Part shown: positions 47,501 through 59,490 of the stretch, piece by piece | Layout of the letters: every line of letters starts with the position of its first letter | Numbering within the stretch: position 1 is the stretch's first letter | Assembly (NCBI RefSeq): GCF_030052815.1 | Contig: NC_079507.1 | Location: 54,633,571 to 54,697,570, forward strand | Source: Hevea brasiliensis | Lineage: Eukaryota > Streptophyta > Magnoliopsida > Malpighiales > Euphorbiaceae | Reading direction: 5' to 3' | Length of the DNA: 64,000 nt | Translations under genes and position numbers: made by a program | The notes under the pieces: model-generated | Database searches by the model: none | What the model was told of the DNA's origin: nothing | Seen by the model: the letters and a program-made list of their open reading frames with translations, nothing else

Positions 47501-48951
47501 TCATTGTTCATGCAACAAACAGATACATGTAGTCACACAAATTATATTCATTTTGGTGCTCTTTTTTCCCTCAGTTTCAATGTAATGCTTGTGGAACTAC
47601 TAGTACAAATGAAAGTGAATTTCATTTGGCCTCAAACACATCCGCTGATAAAGTGGACGAAGAGGTGAGAGGTGGAGCATAGATTATTTATTATTTTGGT
47701 TTAAGAGATTGTTGGATGCAGAATTTAAGTTGCTTTTGCAGATGCATTAGAGGAGAGTTGAGAAGGAGTTGCAAGATGTGCTCGTGCCTCTCTTTCACTC
47801 TCTCTTTCTATCTCTCTCTCTCTCTCCCTCTCTCTCTCTCTCTTTCTCTCTCAAACACATGCATTATTAAATTTTAAACAAACATTTGTCTTTTTTCTTC
47901 TTTTCTCTTCATTCTAGGGGGATGTTGATTTGCAGTTTTTACTAGAGAATGATAGCTCACTGGTTGAGGCATCAATCAAGAAATATTCTGATCAACTATT
48001 CACAATGGTAATTTTCAGAAATTTAATCCATTTTTTATGGCTCTGTACCAAGGCCACGTTGTGTTTGGAATATTAGTTTTGTGATTATAGCTGAACAAAG
48101 GGTAGATGCTTGTTTTCAGCTTGGTCACATGGAGAAGCAACTTGAAGAACTTCTTGATGTTGTGGTGTCTACATGCAGGTATGATACATTTGATGCTTGA
48201 CAGAAAGACAAGTTGGTTTTTTGCTGTTCAAGTTTCATATTCCTCAATCATAGCATATGCAATTGTATAAATGCAAGTAATGACCTATTAATGATGTTCT
48301 GATACATGGAATGTGATGTTTTCAAGTAAAAAGATTGGGAGGAGAAGAGGGGTTAATTTGGCCATTATTAATATTGCAAAATGAAGGCTTTTGTAACACC
48401 ACATTAAAATAAATACATAAATAAAAAAATAAGATGCAATAATGCCTAATGTTGAGAATAAATATTAGAGAAGTGAAATTCAATCGAACTAACCAAACTC
48501 ACCAGTAAGCTGTGCTAGTGTTGAGTTTTGGCTTTGTATATATAACATCTTGGGCCGTGTTTTTGTGCCCCAACTTTTTGATTTTTGAATGTGTAAATTG
48601 CTATTCTGCCTTAATATTACCTTGACTTCAACTGAACTGCCATCTCCGAGCTGCAGGCCCATGTCCCTTGCGGAGAAGAAGCAGCTTCAAAAACTGATTC
48701 AGAAGCTACCACCAAAAAATCTCAACCGTGTGGCTGAAATTGTCCAACGTAGCAAGTCATTAGAAACACAGAACTGTGATGAAATTTTTGTTGATTTGGA
48801 GAAAGAGGTAACGGAACATCAAATTATTTTTTGTTGATATGTTAATATATTCTGATTCTCTCTAGTATCTTCCCTTTTCCAGGACAATGCAACTCTGTGG
48901 AGGTTGTATTACTATGTTGAAGCAGTTGAAAAAGCTAGAAAGCTCTCATAA
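44511..48951 (+). CDS. NET (extra-terminal) domain protein, no bromodomain
   Basis: Eight coding exons predicted from GT..AG junctions that keep frame: 44511-44807, 45503-45700, 47326-47463, 47575-47664, 47918-48007, 48120-48178, 48657-48807, 48883-48951, giving about 363 aa. The start is the first ATG after an acceptor. Residues 1-99 are acidic (SADLNKLGPDYFTFYTCEV) and of unknown function. Exon 2 is basic and Ser-rich with a KRIKK nuclear-signal-like patch. Exons 3-4 carry Cys pairs (KHCTCC, FQCNACG) that could bind metal. The last two exons form a NET domain: SLAEKKQLQKLIQKLPPKNL, then DEIFVDLEKE and LWRLYYYVEAVEKARK. In BET proteins this domain binds short basic peptides of chromatin regulators. 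A bromodomain is not seen in the exons or long introns. Likely nuclear; the role is unknown. Exon edges are predictions. Confidence 0.8.
45221..45286. repeat. 33-bp perfect-start tandem duplication in intron
   Basis: CGATTTTCTATGGAGACTAA... occurs at 45221-45253 and again at 45254-45286. It lies between coding exons 1 and 2 of the NET-domain gene. The frame across it (45152) is intronic. Confidence 0.9.
46359..46399 (+). mobile_element. 41-bp LINE 3'-tail micro-insertion
   Basis: AACCCCAATAAATTTTGGGA, then TAAAGGCTTAGTTTAGTTGGG. Flanked by TTGATTTCTTGGATTCTCC (46340-46358) and TTGATTTCCTGGATTCTCC (46400-46418), 18 of 19 bases identical. The insert is only the LINE tail stem-loop plus its end; it sits in the long intron between exons 2 and 3. 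Confidence 0.85.
47809..47852. repeat. (CT)n microsatellite in intron
   Basis: TCTCTCTCTCTCTCCCTCTCTC run between exons 4 and 5 of the NET-domain gene. Confidence 0.85.
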
Positions 48952-50012
48952 TAGCAAAATTTCAGGTATCTAGACCCTATTATTACCCAAGTGCAGCTAA
49001 TACTACAAGATCAGTGCCATGATATAGAGCTCTTGCTTAAGCAGGAGATGCTTGTGAATTTCTGCATCTCAGCTCTATTTTTTAAGCTTGATACTTCAAG
49101 CACAAAGGCTAAAAAGTAACCTCATTCTTGAATACCTCCACACTTCAAGTTGAAGCAATTCCCGGATGATTCCTTAGTACTTGGTTTTGGTGCAATTTAC
49201 TGCACAGTACAGCCAATTTTTTTGCCTGCTGAGATGAATAGGTACAATATCTGCACGTTGTGGGAATAATTTTTTTTTTTTCTCCTTTTTTAGGTTCTTA
49301 GCATGTGTATTCTTACTGAAATCATTAAAATTTTTGAAGATTTTTTTGCACATCTCAAGTTCTCATTGTTGAGTGATGTAAGAAAATGATCTTGATCTGA
49401 AATGTGAAGAATGTAAAGTTTGTATACACCGTATCGGAAAATATTTATATGCCAGTTCTTTAGCAAATACACTATTCACTAGCAAGAAATTTCTCTTCTA
49501 TTGTGTCCTCATTTCTTCTTCTTGTATTTTTAAAATCTTATGTTGGTTTGAAACAAAAGTAATGTACCCTTTATATGGTCTTGTTTACTCCTCTCCTCTC
49601 TCCTTGAGTTAACTTTGAATGTTGGGTCACGGTAATAGTGGTGGTAACAATGGTGGTGATAATGGTGTTGTGGGTAGCCTAGTGGACATAGTGACAATTA
49701 AAAAATAAACTAAAATTTGTAATTTTTGCATACATCACTAATTATATAATATGATTATTATTTAATAGTATTAATATTTTTTTATTAAATAAAATAATGT
49801 AATATACTATATAATCATGTTTTCATTATATTTTCAATTACGCAAACAAGATGTTTAATACTTGTCTATATATGGGTACAAAGACATGATGGACTAACGA
49901 TATGAAAAAATAAAAAGAACGAAATTGTAATGAGCATATCTGGAAATATAGTCAGTACTAATGAATGGCCTCGACCTTAACTCTTGAATGTGACCGGCAG
50001 AATTCCAGGATT
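48952..50012. other. Shared 3' region of two convergent genes
   Basis: 3' UTRs and spacer. No gene seen. A (GGT/GAT)-rich patch lies near 49630-49680 and an AT-rich stretch at 49690-49860. Confidence 0.5.
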
Positions 50013-50923
50013 TTATTCGTATACAGGTTTGAAGTTTTTGTAGGCTATTACTGCATAGAAAGGGTCTGATCCAGACAAAAATCCTAGCAAACCCATGAAC
50101 CATTTAAAGGCTGAATTATCCTCCTGAGCGCCACCAGAAGCAGGCAGTTTCCGAACAATCTCTGGTTGAGTGAATCCTTCCACAGACTGGAAGTATTGCA
50201 CGACTAGCTGAACCCGACTGTATCCAGTCCCTTCTCTCCATGCTCCAATGGCTTTCTCATAGAACATTCGATTGCTAAAGCTCACAATGAACACCCCTCC
50301 AGGCCTTAGCACTCGAAACACTTCTGCAAATACCTGCAATGGAATTAGTCCATTTAGGCATCTCCAATTTTATATATATGGCTCCCAACAAAACTAACCT
50401 TCTCTGGCTGTTGAAGATACTGCACACTAACAGTGCATATCACTGCATCAAAACTGGTACTCGCAAATTCCAGCTTCTGGTCCCGATTGAGATCCTTCAC
50501 AATAAAGTAATCCAGCCTTGGGTTCTTGGCAAGTTCTTGTGCGTTAAGCCCATGTCCCACTACTCTTTTGTATGCAACTTCTTTAGGCAGATGACTAACC
50601 CAAGAGCTCATGAGATCAAGAATCTCTGAACCAGGTCTCAACCTCTCTCTATAGAGGTTGGTCAATGTGGAAATAAAGCCATGATCAACATGGGTCACAA
50701 ACCGTGGATAGGCATAGAATTCTGTGTCAGGGTATGTGTTGAGTTTGGTTCTGCCTTCCTGGGTAAGAACAAGTCGCTTAATTTTGCCTGCAGTGGATTC
50801 TTGAGTTTCTCTGTTATCATTTAAAGAATTGGAAATTTTTGCAGGAAGAAATTTGGTTTGGAATAGAAAAGAGGATGAGGTCTGCAGGGCGTTTGCAGCA
50901 GGTGGTAAGGCTAAGGCCAGCAT
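50013..50923 (-). CDS. SAM-dependent methyltransferase, likely plastid-targeted
   Basis: Two exons on the minus strand: 50923-50399 (175 codons) and 50333-50013, joined across a 65-bp intron with GT..AG ends, giving about 281 aa. Residues 1-35 are Ala/Leu/Ser-rich with few acidic residues, like a chloroplast transit peptide. EILDLMSSWVSHLP (about residues 98-112) fits the SAM-binding motif I, FDAVICTVSVQYLQQPEK fits motif II, and VFRVLRPGGVFIVSFSNRMF fits motif III of class I (Methyltransf_11-type) enzymes. The substrate cannot be inferred. The C-terminal ~60 residues include WFMGLLGFLSGSDPFYAV. It faces the NET-domain gene tail to tail, with about 1.06 kb between stop codons. The plus-strand frame at 50339 is a shadow. 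The gene appears intact. Confidence 0.85.
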
Positions 50924-51510
50924 GGATTTGAAGTGATCAAGTTCTTTAGATTCTGTGTCGGAGAATGGATGGATGATAAGTTGATAACTTCATTTGCTGG
51001 GTCTGGTTCATCCTTTCATGGGCCCAAGATGAATTTCATGTGTCGTTGGTTTTTCTTTTTTTTTTCCTCTTTAATTGTTTTTTTTTTCAATTTTTTAGGT
51101 TAAATGAAAAAAGAAAATTCAAATCTTTACAAGCATTTCAATTTTATTTAAACTTTTTAATTTATTAGTTTAATTCTAAACTTTTTATATTATTTTTAAA
51201 ATAAATTTAATAATTAAATTATTGATTAACAAAAATAATTCAAATCTTTTTTTTCTTATAATCAAATTTAATCAATCATCTTAATTTATTAATTTGTTTA
51301 ATAATTTTAATATTTTTCAAGAATTTTTAATTTTAAATTTATTATCTTAGTTTTTAACTTTTTAATTTTTTAAAAAAAATTATATTTTATATTTAATATT
51401 AATACTATTTGTAATTTCCATGGGTATGGATCTTCAAAACAAGAGAAAACATTAGGCGGGTTACTTGGGTAAACTCTTTGATGCTCAAGTGATTTGAGAG
51501 AGAGTATTCA
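50924..51510. other. Upstream region of the methyltransferase gene
   Basis: 5' UTR and promoter side of the minus-strand gene for the first ~100 bp, then very AT-rich spacer. No further feature supported. Confidence 0.45.
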
Positions 51511-52031
51511 GAGGTTGTTTAGCTTAATTAATGAAAATCAGATTATAAAGCACCTAGTGCTTATAAGCTAATTTAAACTTAAAAGCACTTGAAATTTTAA
51601 GCAGTTACGTGTTTGGTAAGTACTTATAATTAACTAATAAATAGTTAATATATTTAATGAAAAATAGCTTATTAGCACATTTATTATTAAAATGAATAAA
51701 AAAATATTAAATAAGATTTATAATAAAATTTTAAAAATTAAATGAGGATAATATAATAAAATATTTGATCAAATTAGCTAAGGATAAATTTCAACAACTG
51801 TCCCTGAACTTATATGGTTGTAATATTACAGTATTTTAACTTTAAAATGTAACATAAAGATCCCTCAACCTTCAAATTTTGAACAATAAAATTCTTCTGA
51901 CTTCCAATTACTGATTTTCCAATTAGACACTGACATAAACAATTCTAACGTGATGCTTAGTTAACATTTCTCTCTCCTCTCTTATGCAAAATATGAATAG
52001 TAGAGAATAGAGAGAGAGCTAGTCTTCGTAA

Positions 52032-54343
52032 ATGGCATCCTCTTTGACACCCTTCTCTGGTGATCTAGTTAGAGTCTCATCCTCCCTTTCTCTACCTCGT
52101 TCATGCTCTAGTTCTATAGATTCAAAAATTGAAAACCTTATCAAATACTCTTATGTTCCGGAGGAAGCCCAAATTTCTGAAGCATCTATGCCTCTATTGA
52201 ATCCTTACAATGTATATAGGAGGAATAATACTCTGACCCAGAGTATTAGAACTCTCATCTCTGCTAAAAGACTAGTAACTAAAGAATATGTCCAAGCCTC
52301 TTGTTTAGACCAATGTTCTCTCAAGCCCACTGTGGCCGAACCATGTGTTATGCTTGAATTACAAGAACTTGTCTCCTACTCGAAAAGAGAAGGATATACC
52401 CATTTTCATCTTGGAGTAGTTCATTTGATCTTGTTCCTCCATGGCAGGAAAGGATTACTAGTCATCGCTCAGCTTGCTCTATTAGATACTCATTTTGTCC
52501 ATTATGAGTATGTAGTGATTAGCACTGTTTTGACTACTTTGCATGCAGGAAGTGTAGTCTTAACCTTCTTCCCTAACTTCAACCTATCTCTTATGGATCC
52601 AAATCTATCCATTGCTTTTAAAGTTCATATCTAGACCACGGGAGTAGAATAGACGGCCACTTCCTTATCAGCCACCTTGCATCGTCAATTAATAATCAGA
52701 GTCCAAAATCATGCTTTGGAACTCCCTTCACAAGAAACTTCTTCTGAGGCTCTATTCATATTAGCAGAAGAAGAAAGAGTTCCAACTATTGTGCAAATCT
52801 CTAGAAAAATTTCAAGGGAGGAGTTGATAAAACTCATGCTCATGGAATGGTTAACAAACTATGAAAGGCTCTTGCAGGACTCCCAAACTATCCAGACTAT
52901 TCAACCCATATTTCATAAATAAGTGGATGGGTTGGTAAAAACTATTTTCTAGAAGCCTAGAAGCTCTTTTAGTTTAGATACAGTTCATTATTCTTTCATG
53001 ATAACCCCTATAATGCAGCCTAGGGAAAAAATCCCTATTCATAGTTTTAAATCTGATGAAATTGCATTTATGTTGACAAGATAAATGGGCATTTTATTTG
53101 GGATGTTGCTAGGAGTGGTAGCTGTGACCCAGGATGCACTTATAGTGAAGAAATCGAATACCATGAATGTCATAAGAACAACAGGAAGCTCAAGAAGACT
53201 GCAGTCAACCCCGATAGATAAAGCATGTCAAGGAGAAAACCAGAGGATCTAGATTCTAGTCCTTGGATTGGTACCCATAAATAGGTATTGGAAAAGGAGG
53301 CTAAGGAGCTCAATTTTTACAGGAAGCCACTTCCTATCCATTAGAAAGGACTTGAGATCCTAAAAAAGGAAAGAGAAGCAATGGTTTATCCTAACAAATG
53401 CTCACCAATATATGGCCCTACTCCTTCAGTTCCTCTGGTTCAACCCTATATGATGTTTAATCCAATAGACATGAACACAAATTTTCTTCCCTCTAAGAAG
53501 ATTTATAAATTCACAAACCAAAATGGTTTCAACTCCATATGTCCAACCATCTATGGTGACCCCTTCCGGTAAAATGGAAGAACCAAAACCATTTAAAGCG
53601 ATGCTCAATTGGCAAACTAATAATGCAATAGCCTAAAACTAGGTCCTCTAAAAGATCGATGGGAAATTGAATCAAGTAGTGAGCCAGGCAAAAACATTGA
53701 TGTCAATCTGAATTCTTTGACTACCAAAGTCTAAAACATGTATTGTGACTTAAAGGTCAAGATTTCTCGGCTGGATGCAGAATTAAAAAGCCTTATCGAG
53801 CAAAAGAGATTTGGAGGTGAATTTTATCAGAGGAAGTAGAAATCAAAAGGCTAAAAATGGGGCCTGCAAAGATCGAGGCAGACTTAAATCAACAAACAAA
53901 TGACCCTTTCTCTTCTACTTACCCATTCTCATTTTATAAGCCATTTTCCAACCAACCTGCTCAGATTCAAATCCCTTTAAGATGACCTATGACTTATTCA
54001 AAAAGTCAATATCTTCCCCATCAGTCCATCCTCAACCACCCAAAAGTCTTTCCTCTTTTAATTCTATGGAAAAGGAAGATTATCCTCAGTACCTTTCTCA
54101 ACCTAGGAAGCCTAATCCCAACACTTTCAAAGACAAGCAACCCATGACAGGTTTGCCTGATCAACATATGGTTTCTCCAGTATAAAAAGACTCTTTTGAT
54201 ATAAATTCTTATTTTAGTTATGAAGACACAACTACAAAATTAGAGTCAGAAATTATGGATATCACTAATTTACTTATGGCTACTTCAGCTGCATCATCAA
54301 ATCTTGGATACAAAGGTGCTATAGGGGAAACAGACACTTCTCT
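52032..54343 (+). pseudogene. Endogenous pararetrovirus-like movement protein region, decayed
   Basis: Decayed coding DNA resembling the 5' part of a Caulimoviridae polyprotein. The frame 52032-52631 (200 codons) has the look of a 30K-superfamily movement protein: GYTHFHLGVV, then LALLDTHFVHYE with the conserved Asp, then VLTTLHAGSVVLTFFPNFNL. It stops at TAG 52632. A related frame runs 52677-52922. From there to 54343 only broken pieces remain (53381-53572, 53982-54185), with several in-frame stops. The assignment rests on motif pattern only; a virus genus cannot be fixed by eye. The region begins inside the left MITE arm and is cut by the solo LTR. Confidence 0.65.
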
Positions 54344-57300
54344 TGTCACACCTTACCCCTTTGTAAGGCATAACATGATCCCGTAGAATACCTAATGAAC
54401 TACCGCACTTCACCTACCGATAACTCATTAAGTACCCTACAAGGGATTTTAAAGCAATTTTCTTACTTTTGTTAAGTGGTGAGCATTTTCTAATAGGTAT
54501 TTAAAACATATGATTAAAAGTAAATCTCGTTAATATTTTTAGTCCATCTTATTTTTCCGCAATTTTATAAAAATTTTGACAGAGTTCCCTCTGTATTTTG
54601 AGAAAACAGTTCTTCAAATACCTGTAAAAAGCACTTCTAAAAATTTTTCTCAACCACTACTTCAATTTCACAATCAAACTCTATCAATTTCAACAATTCC
54701 ACAATCATTTCATTTGAGATAAAACAATTTATATACATTCTTACAAAATTCACATTAAAAGAAATACAAACTAAACTTTATTACAAACTTCATACAAATT
54801 TTGTACAAGCTGCTCAAGACCCATTTACATGTCCATACATTTATATGCAATACATACATCAAAAGAAATATTTACAGTAGGGGTATAAATTATACTCGAA
54901 GACTTCAAGCTGAATGATCCTCAATCTTTAGCAGCTCAGTCTGCTGCTCCTCTAGTCTCTGTATCTGCATACATTTATATGCAATACATACATCAAAAGA
55001 AATATTTACAGTTGGGGTATAAATTATACTCGAAGACTTCAAGCTGAATGATCCTCAATTTTTAGCAGCTCAGTCTGCTGCTCCTCTAGTCTCTGTATCT
55101 GCGACAGCAATAGAAGCTATCGCTGAGTACTAGGACTCAGTGGTGCAAAACATACTAAAATAATCTTTATGCAAAAATAAAATCACATTTATTCAAAAAT
55201 TTGACTAAACATGAGCATTAAACACAAAACATGAATTATGAGATTTTAATGCAAATCACGTTCATTTCGAAGTATCAAAACACATTTCATAAAACCCACA
55301 GTTAGATCATGCCATTCGAAACAAATAGAATCTCAATAGCCAGAGGCTAAAGAGAAATCACATCACAAGGCTAGCTAGCTCAAATATATGGATATCCATT
55401 CACATCCTCTTCTACTGGCACACCTCAACACTTCTCCAGAGAAGGAATCAAAATTCGAAACTAATTACTCCCACTAGTCGCGCTAGTGAGGTGTTCAAAT
55501 ATATGATCATGACACTGTGGTTTGAAAACTTATCTTAACAATTTGCTAAACATTGTCATTTCAATATACATAATAACTTTCAACAATTTAAATCAAAATA
55601 TCATAAGAATGCCATAATTCAATATTTCACATTATTCAAAACAGTATACAAAAGATGATTATAAAAAGTATACGTTGTGCACAAACCTCAAGTGAGTCGC
55701 CTCTTGGCCTTGACTCGGTTCCTCGGGTTTTTTCCCGGTATTCTTTTCAACTGAAACACACAATTTTATAATGTTTCAGTACTAGAACTTAACATAAATC
55801 CAAAATAAATTTAGCTTCACATTTACCTAGTTCTAACGTGTTAAATTCGACGTTCTCGAAATTTTTGTGTTTCGGGTTACTATTCACTATACTATTCAAG
55901 TCAAATAGTTGACTTTCTAAGGCTTAATAGGTATGGGAACTCCAACTTCACCCACATACCACATTTTGGTCACTAAACTTGTTGGTTTTGGTTGTTTACT
56001 CAAATCCTAAGTCTTTTAGGCAAATTTGGTAAATTTCAGTTTTGGAGTCCTAAGTTGCACTGTTCCATTGGTCACTTTATTGTTGGAATTTAGCAAAACT
56101 TTCTTCATATAAAATATTCCCCATTGTCTTAAGTTTATTCTCCTTTTTGAATCACCCCAATTGGAGTTTTGTAGCTCAAGTTATAGCCAAAATACAGTTA
56201 CTGTTCACGTGCACTGTTCATGCTGCAATTTTGGTTCTGGCAGATTTTTGATCCAACTTCGTTCAATAATTTGATCAAGTTAAGTCCGTAATTTGGTCTA
56301 ATTTCCTTCATACGAAATGTTCTACTATGTCTTAGGTTTCCATCGGTTCAAGATTCACCTAAATCGGAGTTTTCTAGAGAGAGTTATAGCCATTGAAACC
56401 TTACTGTTCAAATGGCAATCCTGCAGTTTTGCAGGTTCAGTAACTCAACTTTGCTCAATAATTTGATTAGGTTAATGGCATAATTTGGGTTGGTGTTCCT
56501 CATGAAAGTTTTAGACCTATATCTTATCTAATTACTGGTAAAATTTCAGGTCATTTTGAACTTCCTAGCTCGAGTTATGACCAAATGAACAAATACTGTT
56601 CATTTGGTTAGTTTGTGTAGTGGCAGACTGCTCTTAACCAACTTTGGTCAATTGGTTTACTAGGTTTTGGTCAGTTTTTGGGCATGGTTCCTTAATGAAA
56701 ATTGTGTCATTTTATGTCTATTTTCATCTCCAATTGGTGGTATATCAATTGGACTTGTAAAATTTCCGTTTTAGTCCTTCAAAGTTGGCTTGGTCATGCT
56801 GCCAGCAGCATGACCATTCAACCTCCGAATTTGGCTTCACTTCCAACAATTCAAACACAACTCATTTGGTCACAATTGACCATTTTTCACTTCAAAATAG
56901 GTCAAAGATGCCATTTACTCATTTCTTGCATTTTTGGTTCACAAACCCTAAGTGCAAAACCCTAACTTCCATTTTTAGTTCATTTATTGAATTATAAATG
57001 CATATTTAGTTCTCATTCACTTATTCTCACTTAACTACTTTCTAATTTGCATCAAATCACCCATTTCAAACATAAACCCTAGCTGGTTGAACTCATATAT
57101 AGTCCCTCAATAATTGTTTTCTTTCCATTTAAAGTTACTTTCTAACTTATATCAATTACTTAAACAAAAATTCAATAGACAATTTGAAGAATTTGTCACT
57201 AACCTCTTGTGAAGTTTCCCCAAGCTTCAATTTTCCTTTTATTTTCCTTCAAATTTCCTTCTCAATAGGCTTACCAAGATCTAAGAACAAGTTTTATTTA

Positions 57301-58094
57301 GGAAAATTATGGGATTTATGGGGTTGATTCAAGCTTTAAAAGCTTGAAATTAAGTAGCCATGGAGGATTTAGTGAGAAAAGGGGGAGGGATGAGGAGCTA
57401 CGGGAAAGAGAGAAAAAAAAAAGAAGAAGAAGAGATAAAATTTGGCTTTTCAATTTTTGTTTTTATGCCCATAATTGACTTGGTCAAAAAAGGTTGGAAA
57501 ATTAAAATTAATTTTTGACATCTTATATGATGTCATCATCATGATGTAATAAGTATCATTTTTATTCTTTTTCTTTTTTCTTTAATTCTTCAATAGTTCT
57601 TTAATTTAATTCTTGATCCCGAAATTTTCTTTTCTCTGATTTTATTTGTGATTAGGTCAGAGTCGACTCTCGGTCAATTGACCAAATTGCCCCTACTTGA
57701 TTCAACCGGTTTGCAATTAATTCAATATTTCTTCCGGCTCCCTGACCTAATTATTTGACTGGCTTAATAGATCTTTTTCGTGATTTTCTCTTTTCCACTG
57801 TGTTTATAAGGGTCCTAAGGACCGCAGTGTCACTTTTTACGGTTTGAAATTTGAGTTTAAAATGACTTCGCAGTCCTTCCCGAGAAGGTCACCCATCGCT
57901 GTGACTCTCGGCTCGTTTAACTTCTTCTGTTCTGTTTTTCTTATTTATATTTAACTAATTGAGCATTACTAATTATTTGTGTTTATGACTTCTCTAGTTG
58001 TCTTAAGTGTGGTTCTAATCCCCTTAATTGTCCGGACTGACACCGGTCACCGGAACAGTGAAATATACCAGGCTATGCAATTAGGGGTGTTACA
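54344..58094 (-). mobile_element. Solo giant LTR with TSD TCTCT
   Basis: 3,751 bp, plus-strand ends TGTCACACC...GGTGTTACA, flanked on both sides by TCTCT (54339-54343 and 58095-58099). No internal retroelement sequence adjoins it, so it is a solo LTR left by LTR-LTR recombination. Minus orientation. Same family as 7568-11331 and closest in its left part to the nested LTR 11835-15172. ORFs at 56702, 56785 and 57979 are LTR text. Confidence 0.85.
54838..55102. repeat. ~132-bp tandem duplication inside the solo LTR
   Basis: The unit beginning 'catttatatgcaatacatac' and ending 'ctagtctctgtatctgc' occurs twice in a row (about 54838-54968 and 54970-55102). The related LTRs have it once. Confidence 0.8.
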
Positions 58095-58099
58095 TCTCT

Positions 58100-59057
58100 T
58101 TTTGGAGAAATGGGAGAGCCTCATCCCCCTCCAAATGAGCACATTCCAGATGCTTCAGCTTATGTGGTTCATAAAGAAGGAGAATAAAAGATCAACAAAC
58201 TAGGACCTACATCAGGCTCTTAGTTTTCCTTTAATAGTCTCCCTTCTATTCAATGGCAGAGCACAATTCGTGAGTTTAGAGCATGGATTGATTTACAGAT
58301 GACTCGGCCTGATGCTATCCTTTCAGAAGTACTTTAGGAATTTACTTCTAGATTCATTGGTACCTTCAGGGATTGGTTCCAAAGTCTCGGAGAATATAGA
58401 CAGCTTCAGTTCTTTCAGTTTCCTCATACCAATCATGCTTTAGGGCTTATTCATGCGAAATTCATTGGAGATCCCTCCTTGGTTGCAAAAAGGACGAGGA
58501 GGTTTTTGAGATGAGGTGTTGTTCTATCAAGCCTAAAGACATTGAGTTTCATTATCAAAAGATGTCTCACGGATACTATCTATTTAATGGATATAATGAT
58601 CCAAATTTGAGACACACTTGCATTACCTCTCTCCCCAAGGAGTTACAACCAGAAATCCAATGGACCATTATTGCCACTAGCAAAGACATGGCTCAAATTT
58701 CTCTAGGAGAAATTCATCAGATGACACTTAATGCCATTGAAAAGTAATGTGACCAACAGAAGATGTTGAAATCCATGCTTGACAATAAGCATCTCAGAAA
58801 GGCTTGTAAGAAATCTTATTTGGAGATTAAATGTGGAGATAAAGATTGTGTTTGTCCTTCATCCAAAAAATCTCATTTCAAGACATACAAAAAGAAGAAG
58901 TTGAAGGATAAGAAGAGAAAGTCTTTCAGATACTTTAGGAAGAAGTAGGCTAGGGGAAAAAAATAAAAGATCGGACTGCTATTTCATATGCGGAGAAAAA
59001 GGACACTTTTCCAAAAACTATCCTAGAAAGCCAACTAAGGCAGCCAAGCTTGTCTAG
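58100..59057 (+). pseudogene. Endogenous pararetrovirus-like capsid region, decayed
   Basis: Continues the fragment on the far side of the solo LTR. The frame 58511-58747 has coat/gag-like helical text (LPKELQPEIQ). The frame 58763-58948 is Lys-rich (FKTYKKKKLKDKKRK), as before the zinc knuckle of caulimovirid coat proteins. 58971-59057 holds a damaged CCHC knuckle (ICGEKGHFSKNY), with the last Cys replaced by Tyr. Stops separate these pieces. No protease, RT or RNase H follows; the right MITE arm starts about 30 bases later. Confidence 0.65.
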
Positions 59058-59490
59058 CAAATATCTAGGAGCACTATGATGAGAGTTATTCTCTATACAA
59101 AGAGGAGAAGTATTCAATTTACACATTACTTAAGAAAGGAAAGAGAAATGTTGACTAAATATCCCGTAGAAACTGTCCATGTTAGTGTCTAACTAGAAAA
59201 CCGGTGATTGGATGTTATAAGGATTTTATTGTGTAAAATTTAAAAGTTGAGGGGGTTTTATATTATTTTTTTAAGTTGAAAGACTGTAGTGTTATAACTA
59301 TATAAGTTCAGGAAAGACTGTAAAACTTTATCCATTAGCTTATAAGCACTAAAATAAAAAGTTGGGTTCCCCAACCTTTTTTTTAACTTATAAACTCAAT
59401 TTATACATCCAAAAATTATTATAAACAAATATATCAGCATATTTTTTAGAACTTATAAACTGATCAGCTTATAAGTTAAAACAAACACCC

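Larger units (their letters stand above)
51782..59333. mobile_element. MULE-like long-TIR MITE hosting a virus fragment
   Basis: Left arm 51782 to about 52010 begins GGATAAATTTCAACAACTGT; right arm about 59088-59333 ends TTTATCC. The arms are inverted repeats and match the family at 7557-19993 and 27673-28701. Flanking 9-mers ATTAGCTAA (51773-51781) and ATTAGCTTA (59334-59342) match at 8 of 9. The centre, a few tens of bases in related copies, is replaced by about 7 kb: a pararetrovirus fragment plus a solo LTR. Confidence 0.8.
51511..59490. mobile_element. Probable hAT-like MITE, outermost layer of a nest
   Basis: The left part (51511-51772) starts GAGGTTGTTTAGCTTAAT and contains 'gtgcttataagct'; the right part (59343-59490) contains 'agctgat'-like inverted text and ends TTAAAACAAACACCC. 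The ends are rough inverted repeats (GGTTGTTTAGCTTA against GGGTGTTTGTTTTAACTTA). AT-rich with repeated CTTATAAG, typical of hAT-type MITEs. No clear 8-bp flank duplication, so boundaries are approximate. Confidence 0.45.

Noticed and set aside
50339..50629. Plus-strand frame of 96 codons over the methyltransferase gene
   Set aside because: Antisense shadow; the minus strand gives a coherent enzyme with SAM motifs and a proper intron.
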